Assembly (NCBI RefSeq): GCF_002234675.1
Contig: NC_019880.2
Location: 13,443,756 to 13,507,755 of the forward strand
Direction of reading: 5' to 3'
DNA: 64,000 nucleotides
Source of the DNA: Oryzias latipes
Taxonomy: Eukaryota; Chordata; Actinopteri; Beloniformes; Adrianichthyidae
Shown here: positions 39,150 through 51,070 of the stretch, one piece after another
How the letters are laid out: every line of letters begins with the position of its first letter
How positions within the stretch are numbered: position 1 is the first letter of the stretch
The notes under the pieces: model-generated
Databases searched by the model: none
Seen by the model: only the letters and a program-made list of their open reading frames with translations
Told to the model about the DNA's origin: nothing
Program-made: the position numbers and the translations under genes

Positions 39150-39290
39150 TGATGAGGTGCTCAGGCCACCGTGAAATGCGCCATAACCTGCCAGCGAAGG
39201 GGCCTGGTGACATTGCCGTATTTACTTTTTAATCTGGCCGCCTTAATACATGCGATAAAAACTTTGTCACATTAGATGGTGACAGATGGG
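39150..39290. promoter_or_regulatory. Candidate conserved noncoding element
   Basis: A short block with AATCTGGCCGCCTTAATACA, TGCGATAAAAACTTTGTC and ACATTAGATGGTGACAGATGG (a TGACAG MEIS/TGIF-type core). Low confidence; there is no comparative evidence. Confidence 0.2.
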
Positions 39291-40619
39291 CCCGGAGATG
39301 TTATTACTGGTTGAGGGTGTGTGTGTGAGGGATGGGGAGGGGGTGCATGCTGGGGCAGGGAGTCTGCGGGAGCAGGCAAAAGCTGGGGAGCAAAAGGGGG
39401 GTAAGAGGGAGAGATGCAATGCCCCCAATCACGATAATTTTTCATCACCCCAATTACATTGTTGAGTGCGTCTCGGCGGTGGCATGTGCACACCCAGCCC
39501 CGCTGCTGGGAAAAGAGCAAAGCATAGAGACATAAATAAAGATAAAACGAGGTGCCCTAGGTCTTCTATCCTGCTGACTATTCCTCTGCCATCTCTCCAA
39601 ACTGATGGAGGCCCTGTTTAAATGAAGGCTAAATCTTATTTAGATAAGAGAACTGAACTGCTGCCCGGGATGAGAACATCATTGTTTGTTACTGATGGCT
39701 GGAAAGGTTGGGAGAAAGAGGGGGGAAGTTGAGGGGCAGTGGCTAGTCTTTGCATGTTCTTAGACCATAAGCGAGATTGAATGTTGTTTTTGTGTTCGCA
39801 GCAGCGCAAGCAAAGAAGCATATCTGCCTATTTGTCCCAACACAGCTGGACAGGTGGGGTTTTTCTTTTCCAAGTATACATTTGTGAAGTCACTCCACTC
39901 TCCAATAAAATTGCCTCATATGATGTATCTGTTGTAGTAACTTCCCTGGATGTGCGTTACATGGAATACAACATCCAAATAGGCAAAAGTTGTTTTTTAA
40001 AGGTCTTTAGGGCTTAACATCAACATGTCTGTAGTGCTGTTTGCACAACTCGGTAAACAAATCAGCTGCTTCCATGCCGCACAAGTTTAGCTACTGTTTT
40101 CCTTTTTAATTGTTGTGGAAAATTAAATAAAAGTGTTTGTGACATGAATATTGTAGGTAATGAGAGCCTATGAGCAGCTGGGAGGCTATGGGCCTGTGTG
40201 CGCATCATTAGGAGCTCAGAGGCTCCCAGGCTCCACGCTAGCGTAAGCCGCTAATGAAAAGAATGTAGTCACAGATCTCATTTTTCAGGCAATTCTTGTG
40301 TAAACTGGAGATTTTCCAGTGTATGCACAGTGGAACAAGGGCCCCACATAAATCACACAGACTGGCTGCCTGCAGTCAAAGAAAGAGGGGGTTTCGGCAC
40401 ATGCTAGCCACACAGACATATGCTGCGAGGAAATGGAAATCTGCAATTGCACAGCGAGAGCACTTACACCACCTACACCTGTCCACCCTCCACCCCCCAT
40501 TTCTGTGTCTTTTAGCTCTCTATCTCTCCAAATTCTGCTGTCCAACTGCCCAACCCCCATCCCTCCACCCCACTCCAACATTTCCCTTTACCCGCAGGCA
40601 AACCAACCAGCAACGCCTG

Positions 40620-40900
40620 TGTGCAAGCCATTGAAATGGGTCATTTTTTAATTAAATACAATATTAATTACTGCGAGCATCATTACCGATATGTGAGATT
40701 TGACTAATTAGTATAATAGTTTTGGAGTCACGCTCATTAAATATGAAAATTACAGCAGTAGAAAGGATTGGTTCCGTGATCAATCTTGTATGGACAGAGA
40801 GGAAATGATTTAGAGAATGGCTTTTATTGTACAATTACCTCCATTACAACCTGCTAGACATGAATAAAGTGAGTGGGGAATTTGGTCTGTGTTAAAATTT
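40620..40900. promoter_or_regulatory. Candidate conserved noncoding element
   Basis: It contains TTTTTAATTAAATAC, ATATTAATTACTGCGAGC, GACTAATTAGTATAATAG and GCTCATTAAATATG within 130 bp, in non-repeat sequence. The motif clustering resembles the block at 29450-29720. Confidence 0.3.
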
Positions 40901-41567
40901 CTCTCAAGTGCTGCCTTCGGGTGATGACTTGAGCACTTAGTCATGTTAGTCAAGACAGCTGCTTGATGCAAAGTCTATGGATTTCTTATGACACCCTGCT
41001 CATTGGATTTAACTTACCGTCTTTGGCATTTAAAACTAAATTAAAGTTACGCATCTGAGTGGGCAAAGTTTGATTTCTGCATCTGATTCATCCTTTGGAG
41101 GAGTGGTGAGTAGCAGGAGTCATTCTGTGGTTTAACCCCTCCTTGATTCAACGCTCAGTCTTGAGTGGCAAGCAGGAAGTCATTATGCCCAATTTTTTTA
41201 TCTCTGCATGACAGTACTAGAGATTCAGACCCACAACCTCTTAATCAAAGGACAAGTCTTACAAGTCTTTTCTATATTTTACATTTAAAAAATGTTGACA
41301 GTTTTTTCAACATGTGATCAGTGTCATGAGCCAAAGTACAAATACATTGTTTTATTTTGTAAAACTTTACTTTTTTATTTTTTTTTTAGCAAATTCTGCT
41401 TTTGCTTAATATATGTTTTGGGCAACTGGTTGCATTCAATTTGAGAGGACAGGAGCCATGGCCAGTCAGAACAACCAATGCTCATTGATTAAAATATAAA
41501 TAAAGAAATATAAATGGTATCAAAAATAAATAATGAATTGATAATATTGTGTGATTCAAAAACTGTT

Positions 41568-41844
41568 AGGCTGCATGGTAGTCTGGTGGTTAGCATACTC
41601 CCCTCACAACATCCTGGATCAAACCCTGGCAGGGTCCTTTTTGTGTGGAGTTTGCATGTTCTCCCCATGCACACACTGTATTGTACGGTATTGTATTGTA
41701 TGTGAATATGAGTGTGATTTTGTGGCTCTATGATGGATTGGCAACCGGTCCAGGGTGTACCTCAACTTAACCCAGCAATAGCTGTAGTAGGCTCCAGTAG
41801 CCCTGTGACTCCCGAAAGGCATCAGAATTGGATTGATAGATGGA
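41568..41844 (+). mobile_element. tRNA-derived SINE-like element with imperfect target duplication
   Basis: The head TGGTAGTCTGGTGGTTAGCA and GATCAAACCCTGGCAGGGTC correspond to degenerate A and B boxes of a tRNA-derived promoter. They are followed by the family motif GTGTGGAGTTTGCATGTTCT and a tail with GGATTGGCAACCGGTCCAGG, TAGTAGGCTCCAGTAGCCC and GATTGATAGATGGA. The middle is shortened and replaced by a short TATTGTA-rich stretch. The flanks ATTCAAAAACTGTT (41554-41567) and ATTCTAAAAATTGT (41845-41858) look like a decayed target duplication. Confidence 0.75.
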
Positions 41845-41858
41845 ATTCTAAAAATTGT

Positions 41859-44800
41859 CCCAAACTTTTTTGCAAAAGCAAAATCTTTGTAGCAATCATC
41901 TGTAATAAGCAACAAAAAAATGGACAGGAGGGTTTTGTCTTTAACGGGTTGCTTATTGACAGTTTGAACCATTGCCGTTATGATTGTTTATCTGCAATTT
42001 TTATCCTCAACCTAGTTAGAGCATGTACTCTGTTCTTTGCGATGTGTTTCAATTCAAGTATAGGTGGAAAATTTAAATAAAGATAAAATATGTCAGCCAA
42101 AAGATATCAGAAATTATTTCTAAGGCAGTAAGATATTAGGTACATCTGACGGATTTGATCAGTTTAGCTGCACTGTAATTGTTTCCATGAGGATTTATCT
42201 CTAAAGTATCCCCAGATGAACAGTTTCGCTCATTATCCTGATAGACTTGCTCTGAATTTTCAAATTGAAATCTAACTTTGGATGTGTTGTCTCTACAGTT
42301 GTGTGTTCTGCTCTGAACTTTTGAAACCAACATTTACAGACAGTCACATTTAAGTTAAGGAAACATATTAAGACTTGAATAATATGCAAATCAGCTACCA
42401 GAACAGTAGTAAGTAAAGTATTTTCCATCTGTCTCATCCAAGTGTGATACTCAGACATATACTGGCACATCTGTAATCACCTTGAATTTTGAGTTAAACT
42501 GTGGGCATGCCCTTATGCTCAAAAAGTATGGATGGACTCCAGGGTGTTCAGTGGATATGAGCTCCTCTGTTATTTGTATGCATCGGGATCTCTCTCCACT
42601 GCTCTGGTAAACACATTACATAGGACCACAGCCAGTACATAAGAGCGAAACAGAGATTCTCTGTGTCCTCACTATGTGTACTGCTAAACACTGAGCTACG
42701 GAAATTGGCCCTTTTGCTGGAGTGTGTTTTGTATGTTTAGCATATCAAAGCTGTGAAAATAACCATGTTTGCATTGCCCCTTCTCTTTCCAGGTGGTCTG
42801 TCATATCTGGGCCTTCAGACCGGATGGCACAAGTTGTGTGTGTTGATCACTGTGGCATCTGGGTAAGTGGAGCACCCCTGGCACTGCAAGTGTTAGTTTC
42901 AACAGAAGTGATGGCAGCTGTCCCTAAACAAACAGCTCCCCCAAATGAATTTCCAATCACACTTGTTTTTGGGAGGGCAATGTAAAATTTTGAACAAAGA
43001 AATGCCATCAGGTGCAGTGCGATTCAATCACAAAATCAAGTCATAATCATACTATATTACTAGTTTTTTTTCGATTTTGCACAATTTAAATGTAATGCAA
43101 CTCTAAAATATTCTCTTAGTCCTAAATCAAAACATTCATAGAACAGAGTATTTTTGTTATTTTTTCTGGTTTCTACCTCAGTGTGGAAAAGCAAGACCAG
43201 TGATTGCTTTAAAGTCCCACTCCGATCATCTTTTGATCTTGATTGTGCCGTTTTTAGCCAAAATTAAAAAAAACTTTTACTGGGACATAGTTTCTGCAGA
43301 GCAGCAGTAGTTCGTTAGAAATTCGCCTCTGAGTTGAAGGCAGAACTGTTGGTGTGGAGTAAGCCTGCCCTCATTTCCCATCATCCATCTGTTTACACCC
43401 TCTCCTGCTAACTTACCGCCCCAGCTCAGTTGAGGAAAACAAAGACGTAAACAGATCTATTTGTCTGCAAAGGGATGCGTCTGCTACAAGGGGTGTTTAT
43501 TGTCTGCTCCTCATTCAAAAGAATTCAAACAAAGAAATACTCGGATAGGCAAATTTAAGCTGAATTTTCTTTATAGTAGTTTTCCATCATGAGAAAAAGG
43601 CTATAAGATAATGTTAAAAATACCCAAAACACCATTTTCCTTAGTCTTTAACCTGTATCTGTCCATTCTTTGCGACCTTGTTCCCTGAATGCATTTGTAG
43701 ACCTCTTATATGTACCATGAACATTTTCTCCTTTTTGAATATATGCAACAATACTATCTCCAACCACATGAATACTGGCCCTCAATAATATTGTAATGTT
43801 AACCTCCAGACTGCATGCCTGATAGCCAATACTTTATCACAGCTTTGCCTTTTTTATGGGTCTGGTGTCTCTTTAAAATGATTGCCCCTGTTTTGATCTG
43901 ATTAATTTTGTGTGAGCACAAACAATTACTTTTCATCTTTATCTTCACAAGGAATCAGCCTTTTTTATAGGCATCATTTATTACAAGTGGACAGCTACTT
44001 GTTTATTAGAATTTCAAGCAGCCTATCGCAGGCAAAATCTCCCGCGGTCTATATTTACATTTCAACTTCAGCTAAACAGCTATGACAAACACACATAGTA
44101 TAGGGCCGGCCATGGCCGCAATTCATTTTCATATTGCCACCTCACAAGCCAGACGGACCAGACTTAATGCAAAAGTTCCTGACAGGGAGACAGAAGGTGC
44201 TGAGCAAGAGGAGGAGGGAGAAAGGAGGGAGGAATTTAATTTTTTTTTCTAAAGAGGTAAGAGTGGGAAGAGAGATGGAAAGAGGAAAAAAAAAAGGCTG
44301 GATGGTGACAGCCGGCTGAATTGTATTTGAGCTTTCAGGTGAGTGTCCATCATTCGGGGATAGAGGATGAGTTCACGGCCTCTGAAATCCATCCATGCCA
44401 AGGGGTCTTCACAGTGAATATAAATATATGTGTGTGCACGATAACCAGGGCCACTCTTGACAAGCCAACAGCTGTTAATTATGAATTGGCCTGCAGAGAG
44501 GGAGACAGGCCAGTGAATATGCAGAGCTGAGGGTGCATGGTGAGCTCATGCAACACGAGTGTCAGACCTTCACTGCACCTACAGTGGCCAGGGTTGACCT
44601 GGGTGTCAATCAATAGCACTGGCCTCACAACAGCACAGGAGCTGCTTGGAATGGACCCAAAAAACTCCTGTTTGACTGACAAAGAAAGGAACTTTCAATT
44701 TGATGGTAGCAAAAAGAGGTTATCAAAGGTTTTTTTTTTTTATTCTGTAATTTTGAACATTTGCCATCTTAATCTCAGATTTTTTGTGATGCCAGAATAA

Positions 44801-45474
44801 TTTCATGAAATTTCAAAGTACATATAAATGGTGGATTTGATTTTTTTTAGCGACATGAAAGTAAATTTTGTGTTCTTTTAATGAGAAACATCTCATTGGT
44901 TTTTGGTACTGGTTTGAAAGCTTGAACTCAATGTCTGTTCATTGTGGATTATGGACATGAGGTTGGACATTTAAATCTACCAAAACAAACATTTAACAGT
45001 GGCATTTTGATTCGGGTTTCACTTACACAGTCAGTTAACAAAAGTCAGCATGTGAAGGCACCCAACATACACCTGAAATAAGATGATAATTTTGGTTCCT
45101 TTTTTTGATGATTTTCAAAACAAAAGGGATTCTGGATTCTGGAAAAGCGTCACTCTCTGTAATCATAATATTTTTAGATATGGTCGTTCTTTTTTAATGA
45201 GTAAAAACGTGATAATACATTGGAATGGATATAAATCGTTCACATGTGTTCTAAAATATTATGCTAAGTACATAAATGAGAAACAGAAATTCCATTTTTT
45301 ACCCTTTAGCCATGATGTAATTATCTTTCAAAAGTCAAAGAAAGAAGCAAAATAAGAATCAAAACTGGATTTTTCTGACTATGCACTACTCACCATATGG
45401 TAAAATGAAAAATAAATTTACTTGACTTGTTAACCTCACTCTGGGACTTTAAATTTGAAGACGTATTTTACATC
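41859..45474. other. Intergenic region
   Basis: No gene was recognised. It includes the internally deleted copy D of the dispersed inverted-repeat family (43209-43651). A GGGACTTTAAAT at about 45443-45454, just ahead of copy C, resembles a right terminal repeat of the same family without a partner. A purine-rich stretch (GAGGAGGGAGAAAGGAGGGAG) is near 44208-44300. Confidence 0.65.
43209..43651 (-). mobile_element. Copy D of the dispersed inverted-repeat transposon family, internally deleted
   Basis: The + strand left end is TTAAAGTCCCACTCCGATCA; the right end CCTTAGTCTTTAA reverse-complements to TTAAAGACTAAGG. The element is 443 bp and inverted relative to copies A, B and C. Shared blocks on the minus strand include TTGCAGACAAATAGATCTG, ACGTCTTTGTTTTCCTC, AGATGGATGATGGGAA, AGAGGCGAATTTCTAACGAA and TTTTGGCTAAAAACGGCA. 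No coding capacity. Confidence 0.7.
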
Positions 45475-46083
45475 TAAAGACCCACCTAATTGAAAACGTG
45501 TTTATGGTGTTTTGACATATTCTTGTGGCATTTTTCTGATGATGGAGGACATGTATAAAGACAATTAATCTTAAAATTGCCTTTCTAAGGGTTTCTTTCT
45601 GGAAGTCATTGTGAATCAGGAGCAGAGGAAAAAAATGCAGTTTGATCATCTTGTAACAGTGATGTAGGTGCTACAGCAGGACCACAAGCTCCCTGCCCAC
45701 TCCATTCTGATGCATCCACTTGCAGACAAATAGATACATGAACGTCTTTGTTTTCCTCATCTGAGCTGGCATCTGGCGCAAGACCGTATAGCTCTCATAT
45801 TGCTCGCCATTTTCGTTTCACCGGTAATGGGTTGTGGGTGTGAAGGGCTGTAAGATAGTGGGAGGGTGCGTAAACGAAGGGATTATCAGAAGTCTGGGCA
45901 GGCTTACTCAGTGCCAACGGTCCTGCTCACAACACAGAGGCGAATTTCTGATGAACTAATGCCGCTCTGCAGAAACTATGTCCTTTTTTTGATTTTGGCT
46001 TAAAAAAAACAGCATAAGTACGATTAACAGACCATTTGGGAGCTGTTTATAGTAGATCAAAATGTATTTGGACTGGGACATTA
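45475..46083 (+). mobile_element. Copy C of the dispersed inverted-repeat transposon family, near full length
   Basis: About 609 bp. It begins TAAAGACCCACC and ends TTTGGACTGGGACATTAA (reversed: TTAATGTCCCAGTCCAAA). It shares ordered blocks with copy B: TTCTTGTGGCATTTTTCTG, TTCTGATGCATCCACTTGCA, ACGTCTTTGTTTTCCTC, GGCAGGCTTACTCAGTGCC, CAGAGGCGAATTTCTGATGA and CGCTCTGCAGAAACTATG. It has nearly the same length as copy B, which supports a defined unit of about 610 bp. Confidence 0.7.
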
Positions 46084-46879
46084 ATTTAACTTAGCAAATA
46101 TGTTGTACTTCAATTACTGTATTAAATAGATTCAGTTTGTTTCTACTGAAATTTAAAAATACCTTTAGAAACTACGACAGATTGTCAACTGAGCAGAAAT
46201 GTATTCAAGCAACAATCTGTTATTTTATTTTTTTATTGATGCAACATGCAAATCATTTTATTATTGTGAAAATGTCTCTGAAATAAAAATGAAAAAATAT
46301 TATAATTAAAAAAAGCTAATTTATAAAGAAATGTTTGTGATTTATTCTGAATCATATTTTTAAATGACTTTTTTTCAGACATGATGTTGAAAAAGTAACC
46401 CTTAATCAAGATAAGTTGGAATTAATTTAAAATCTCATGTAGTTTTTCTGAGCTGATTGTGTCTAAATGGCATTTTAGATGAATACAACACAGTTACAGA
46501 CTCTAAAAATCTGAAGGCACTTTCACACTGAGCTGTTTTGGTCCACTTACAGGTCAATTCCTCAGTCATCTGCATTATTTGGCAAGTGGGTAAGAGACCA
46601 CAAAAGCTGAGGTAAAAGTATGTGACACACTATGTGTTACAAGTACAAAGTAAAATAAAACAAAGAACAAACAAGCAGGAAAATACTTGGACAATGTATG
46701 TAAATATAGCGTAGAAGAGATGTTAAGGTGTTGACAGTTAAGGCCACAGGACAAACTGCAAGACAACATTACTTTGCTCTGAAAAATATCAAAATCTGGA
46801 CTGTGATCTGATATCGCAAGGAAAAACTAATTAAAAGAAAAAAAATATAAAGCATCATCAGCACATTTTTAATCCTTCA

Positions 46880-47420
46880 AAAATCCCCATGCAGTCACCA
46901 TGAAGAGCCTCAGCCTCAGTTATTCACACAAGGACCAGGGTTAACAAGGCCTGCGCCTTTAATGGCAGGAATATCTCTAGCATTTTTAATTAATTTTCCA
47001 CTCTTAGCAGCTGAATCTGCGTTAATTTCCCCCTCAAGGACTTTTATAAATTTCATCATTAATAAAATCAGACATTCAATTAGTCCCAAAATCCAGATTG
47101 CCAACTGTTTCATAACAGTCCTGGTTTGATTTTCCCTTTTTTATTAAAACTGGTGGGGGGAAAAATAAAAAAAGTTTAAACTAATTTCATTAATCTAATT
47201 GTCATAACTTCACACCATCTCTTAATTAGTTCAAATTAATATGATTAATCACAATGCTGACAAAAACTCATTCAATTACAGGTTTTCAACGTGGATGTGT
47301 TGGAGGTGATAGGGGCATAAAGGATGAGGGCGGGAAGCAGAGCTGGCTGTGAAAGACGGGATTGGTCGTTATTATTCTGATGACTGACAGGTTATCAATC
47401 ATGCTGCACTTTTAATAAAA
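46880..47420. promoter_or_regulatory. Candidate conserved noncoding element
   Basis: A long non-repetitive block with TTTTTAATTAATTTTCC, GCGTTAATTTCCCCC, TCATCATTAATAAAATCAG, CAATTAGTCCC, CTTAATTAGTTC and ATATGATTAATCACAATG. This is the longest run of ATTA-type cores in the distal desert, nearest to prox2. Confidence 0.32.
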
Positions 47421-49799
47421 GCTGCTGGAACTTCAGTGGAGGGCTTGACTCAGTTGTCTTCTTTTTCGTTTTATTTCTTCAAAATCCTTCTGAACTCTCC
47501 TCATTCCTCTGTGAAATATGATCGCTCTTTGAATGACTTAGCTGCACATTTTAATGAAGAGAGTGGTGTGCATAAAAACAAAAATGGACTCATCCATATG
47601 TAAATAAAAAGATGGCAGTGCATATGCTCATCTTCGCTACCCCCATTATTGCAGAAAATTGCATACGTTTATGTGCTGGAATGATATCACTTTATTTTCA
47701 TTTGTCTGAGTTTCCACGGCGGCTGCAGATGAGAATGCCCCCACTTGCCTTCCATATGGATCTGATAAATGCCTGCTGCTTTTTGCTTTCAATCAGGGCC
47801 ACTGATCCAACAAAGCCGAGGAGCAGAAGCATGTCACCATTTGTCACATGCCATTGGGGCACAAGCCGAGCAGCAGGTACACCCTCGGGTGAGTTGGGCC
47901 AGGAGGGACTGCCGCAGCTGCCAGTCTCAGGCAGGTCTCCCCGCTTGTCCAACGCTGCCCCCCTGGGACCAGCCACCCAAATGTACCCATTCAGTTGTCT
48001 GGGAGGATGTGATCTGTGATCCATCCATCTGGAAAGAAAGCTGCGTTCACAGAGCTTCTTTGCTTACATCACCCCAAGGAAGGAATCAGATGATCAGTCA
48101 ACCCATCTGGGGATAGAGATCCCCTTCAGAGTCCTAACAGCACCCCTTCATGCTCTACCTCTGTTGACTGCTCATTCATTGCATTTGATCTATTCCCTTC
48201 ACTTTGATAGTGAACAGGTGAACTCACCCATCTGAAGCAACCAGGCAGAGTGTTAACCAAACCATGGATAAGCACTGAAGGTCTCTGTTACAAAAGCAGC
48301 TTTAGGGTTCTCATCTTTTGCAGAATTGTCATATTTCACAATATTGGATCCATATCTGGTGCATATTTTTGCTGGAGCATGAAGCAAGTAAGTGCCTCCA
48401 AACAAAGTGCCTACCACTGGCACTATGATTACAGGCTATTGCACAGGTTGCAGACTCCAGGGGGCAACATATGGAGCTTTTCCCTGCCCTCTCTCCTGGA
48501 CTTTCTAAACATGTCAGTTGGACATTTTTCATGTGTTTTTCTGCATGAGGGGAGAACTGGAGTATCTGTTGGCTTTTGTGGCCATGCAGTCAATCAATAG
48601 TGTCTAGCATCTACTGTGTACACAGCACACATGCAAACACTCGCACATATGGACAAACACGGTAAAGCAGATGCACACATGCAGTTTAGCTCATTCTCTT
48701 TTTGGAGCCTGTGCTTTTCGCCCTATTATTCAGGCCACCATGCACTGACAAGTCCCTTTTTGTCATCACGCTTTTTAATTAAAGAGTATAGGCTTAAATA
48801 GCAGGAGGGGGGCATACATCCATATAGCAGCTCAAGCTTCCAGAGACTCTGGAACAAAAAGGGCATATCTCAAAGTCTAAAACTCGCCATCTCCCACATG
48901 GGCACAGCCATCTCATAGTCCCCAGCCACCCTCAAGAGGGAAGCACAGGTTTCCATGTGCACAAAGTTGAAATAAACTGCAGTTTACATTTTCATTGGGG
49001 AAAGTGAACCCAATTTAAAGACTGCTCTATTGGAAATGAGCACTCTAGCATGCCCTAGCTGGCAATCTTGCCCAGATTCTCCCGTTGTGTCCTGCATTAT
49101 TGTTGAAATAAATAACCTTTCACTGCAATCAGTGCGAGGATCTTCACTTAAATTATCGCCCCACAGATAGCTCACTCATGATCTGCTTCTATATCCATTA
49201 ACTATCCAGGAGAGTGATTTATTGGTGAAGGGTAAAAATAAAAAAAAGGGGGACGAGGAACAGCAGGAAAAAAAAAATCATTTTACTTAAACAATAGTGC
49301 CCTCTACCTTTAGCACAGTGCATCACTGCGACATAGAAAGGAACTTGGAACTGTTCTATTTTCACATAGATGTCAGAAATGTGTTTCAGGTCACATTTAA
49401 AGCTTTTTTTATTGTGGAGCCCAAAATTACATTTATGCTTTTATTTTGTTAAATTAGTTACCTGTTTGCAAACTTTTTAAATCATCTGCCATTCAATAAA
49501 GATGTAAGAAAACATGAACTTGCAACAAATACAATAAATGACAATCAGACAAGCTTTTCCTTTTACAGACGGGCATGAACTCTGTCATGTTTCCTCTTCA
49601 CAGGCCATCTCCAAACCAAGCCTCAGCACCTGCCAAGCACTCCACCCCCAACCTACACCCTTCCATCCTCTCCTCCCGCAGTCCCTCCTTCCCCGCACTC
49701 CTGTGATGTGTCGTTACACGGTCGGCTGGTTCCTCTTCCATGACAGACTGTTACTTCCTGGAGCGGAAACACATTTGATTGTTAACATCTGGGCCATTA

Positions 49800-50030
49800 C
49801 AATTGCAAACTAGGGCTCTGTACATCAATCAGGAAGTGATTTCAAAACAAAGAGACCGTCCTCCAATCAATCTATTGGGAAGCGGGGGCATTACATGCTC
49901 CTGTAATCCCGGCTAATTAGCTGGATAATGGGAATGAGATTTATGAATCTGCTGAGGAGAGCGGAGGTGCGAGGGAACACTCAAATTAGAAGAGATTTAA
50001 GCCAGTCAGGGCAGAGGGGAAGAAAAAAAT
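49800..50030. promoter_or_regulatory. Candidate conserved noncoding element
   Basis: It contains TACATCAATCAGGAAGTGAT, CCAATCAATCTATTGGG (an internal near-palindrome), CGGCTAATTAGCTGGATAAT and ATTTATGAATC in non-repeat, GC-balanced sequence. The role is inferred. Confidence 0.27.
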
Positions 50031-50839
50031 GTGTGTCGAGTTGTTGTTGACTTCTAGCTTCCTGGTCATCCTATGGCTTGGTGTCACTGTGAGGGAAGAA
50101 ACCAGTGTAATGTATGACTGCAACAGCAGGAGCACAGAACGTTCAGATGGACAGCAGTGTGCAGAAGGTCATCTGCGAAGGTAAAAGTCTATGAATGTCT
50201 AAAAACATCTGGTCCTTCACTGACATAGAGGGGAACATCATCAGACTCATCCTTGGAGATTCGCATTTGCTTTGCCGCATTCCAATTATTTGTGTTATTT
50301 TTTTAGTTTTTATTTTGTCTTTCAAACAATAAAAACCTCACCTTTTACAGGTGTTGACATCAGTTAGAATTGATTAAAAAAAAAAAAACAACAGAAATTT
50401 CTAAGCCTTGAATGCTTCAGGCACCCGCAGCTGCATGGAGTTTTTGGGACTCAAGTTTTATTTGTTTTTGTTGTTTTAATAGCTTAGCTTTTTTGTGATT
50501 TAGAGTTCTATCTTTGAATCCCAAGTTTATGTTGTTGTTTTGTTTTTTTAAAGCGGAAGTTTGGAATTTCAATATGAAACACGTAAAAGCACATTTTAAA
50601 GGCATATTATTTATTAGAAAATAATAATGGTTTGAAAGCCCGTCCTGTAAGTTTTTGCTCAAGGTCTCCAACAGCATCCCTGCGGCAGTGAAGCGCATTA
50701 TAGCAACATCGAAATCACACGACAATAGCAACGCAACTGCGTGTGTGTGGCATCGCGTTCCCGGAGGCGGCTGCCTCTGTGGCATTCTGAAGCCTCTGTC
50801 TCCCTAGCGGCCCCAGCCCTGACCTTGCTGCTGGTTGGG

Positions 50840-51070
50840 GGGGACATTTCCCATTAAGGCAGTGCATTGTGATAAGGCCATTTCTTTTCCTTCACCATCC
50901 CTTTAATGTCATCCCTGAAATATGAAGTCATTAAGCGATATTAAAACAGTGCTGACAAACTAATTAACAGAAGACATTATACGGGATGGGCTCGATTAAT
51001 CCGCTTTAATTGCTCTTTTAAATAGAGGCTCCAATTAAAATTAATAAAGATTTACTGGTGATCACACCAA
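50840..51070. promoter_or_regulatory. Candidate conserved noncoding element about 2 kb beyond the prox2 3' end
   Basis: It contains TCCCATTAAGG, GTCATTAAGCGATATTAAAA, AACTAATTAACAG, CTCGATTAATCCGCTTTAAT and CTCCAATTAAAATTAATAAA. Dense ATTA cores and absence of repeats are the grounds. Confidence 0.32.

Larger units (their letters stand above)
35921..41553. other. Intergenic region
   Basis: No gene was recognised. It holds copy E of the dispersed inverted-repeat family (37126-37394) next to a MITE end (37107-37126), and candidate regulatory blocks at 39150-39290 and 40620-40900. The stretch 37700-38240 is GC-balanced (for example GCTGTCAGCAACCAGCCTGTC) but shows no reading frame or repeat that I recognise. 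Confidence 0.65.

Noticed and set aside
47612..48019. 135-codon frame in the desert
   Set aside because: No recognisable domain, overlapped by equally long frames on other strands, and no splice or promoter context.
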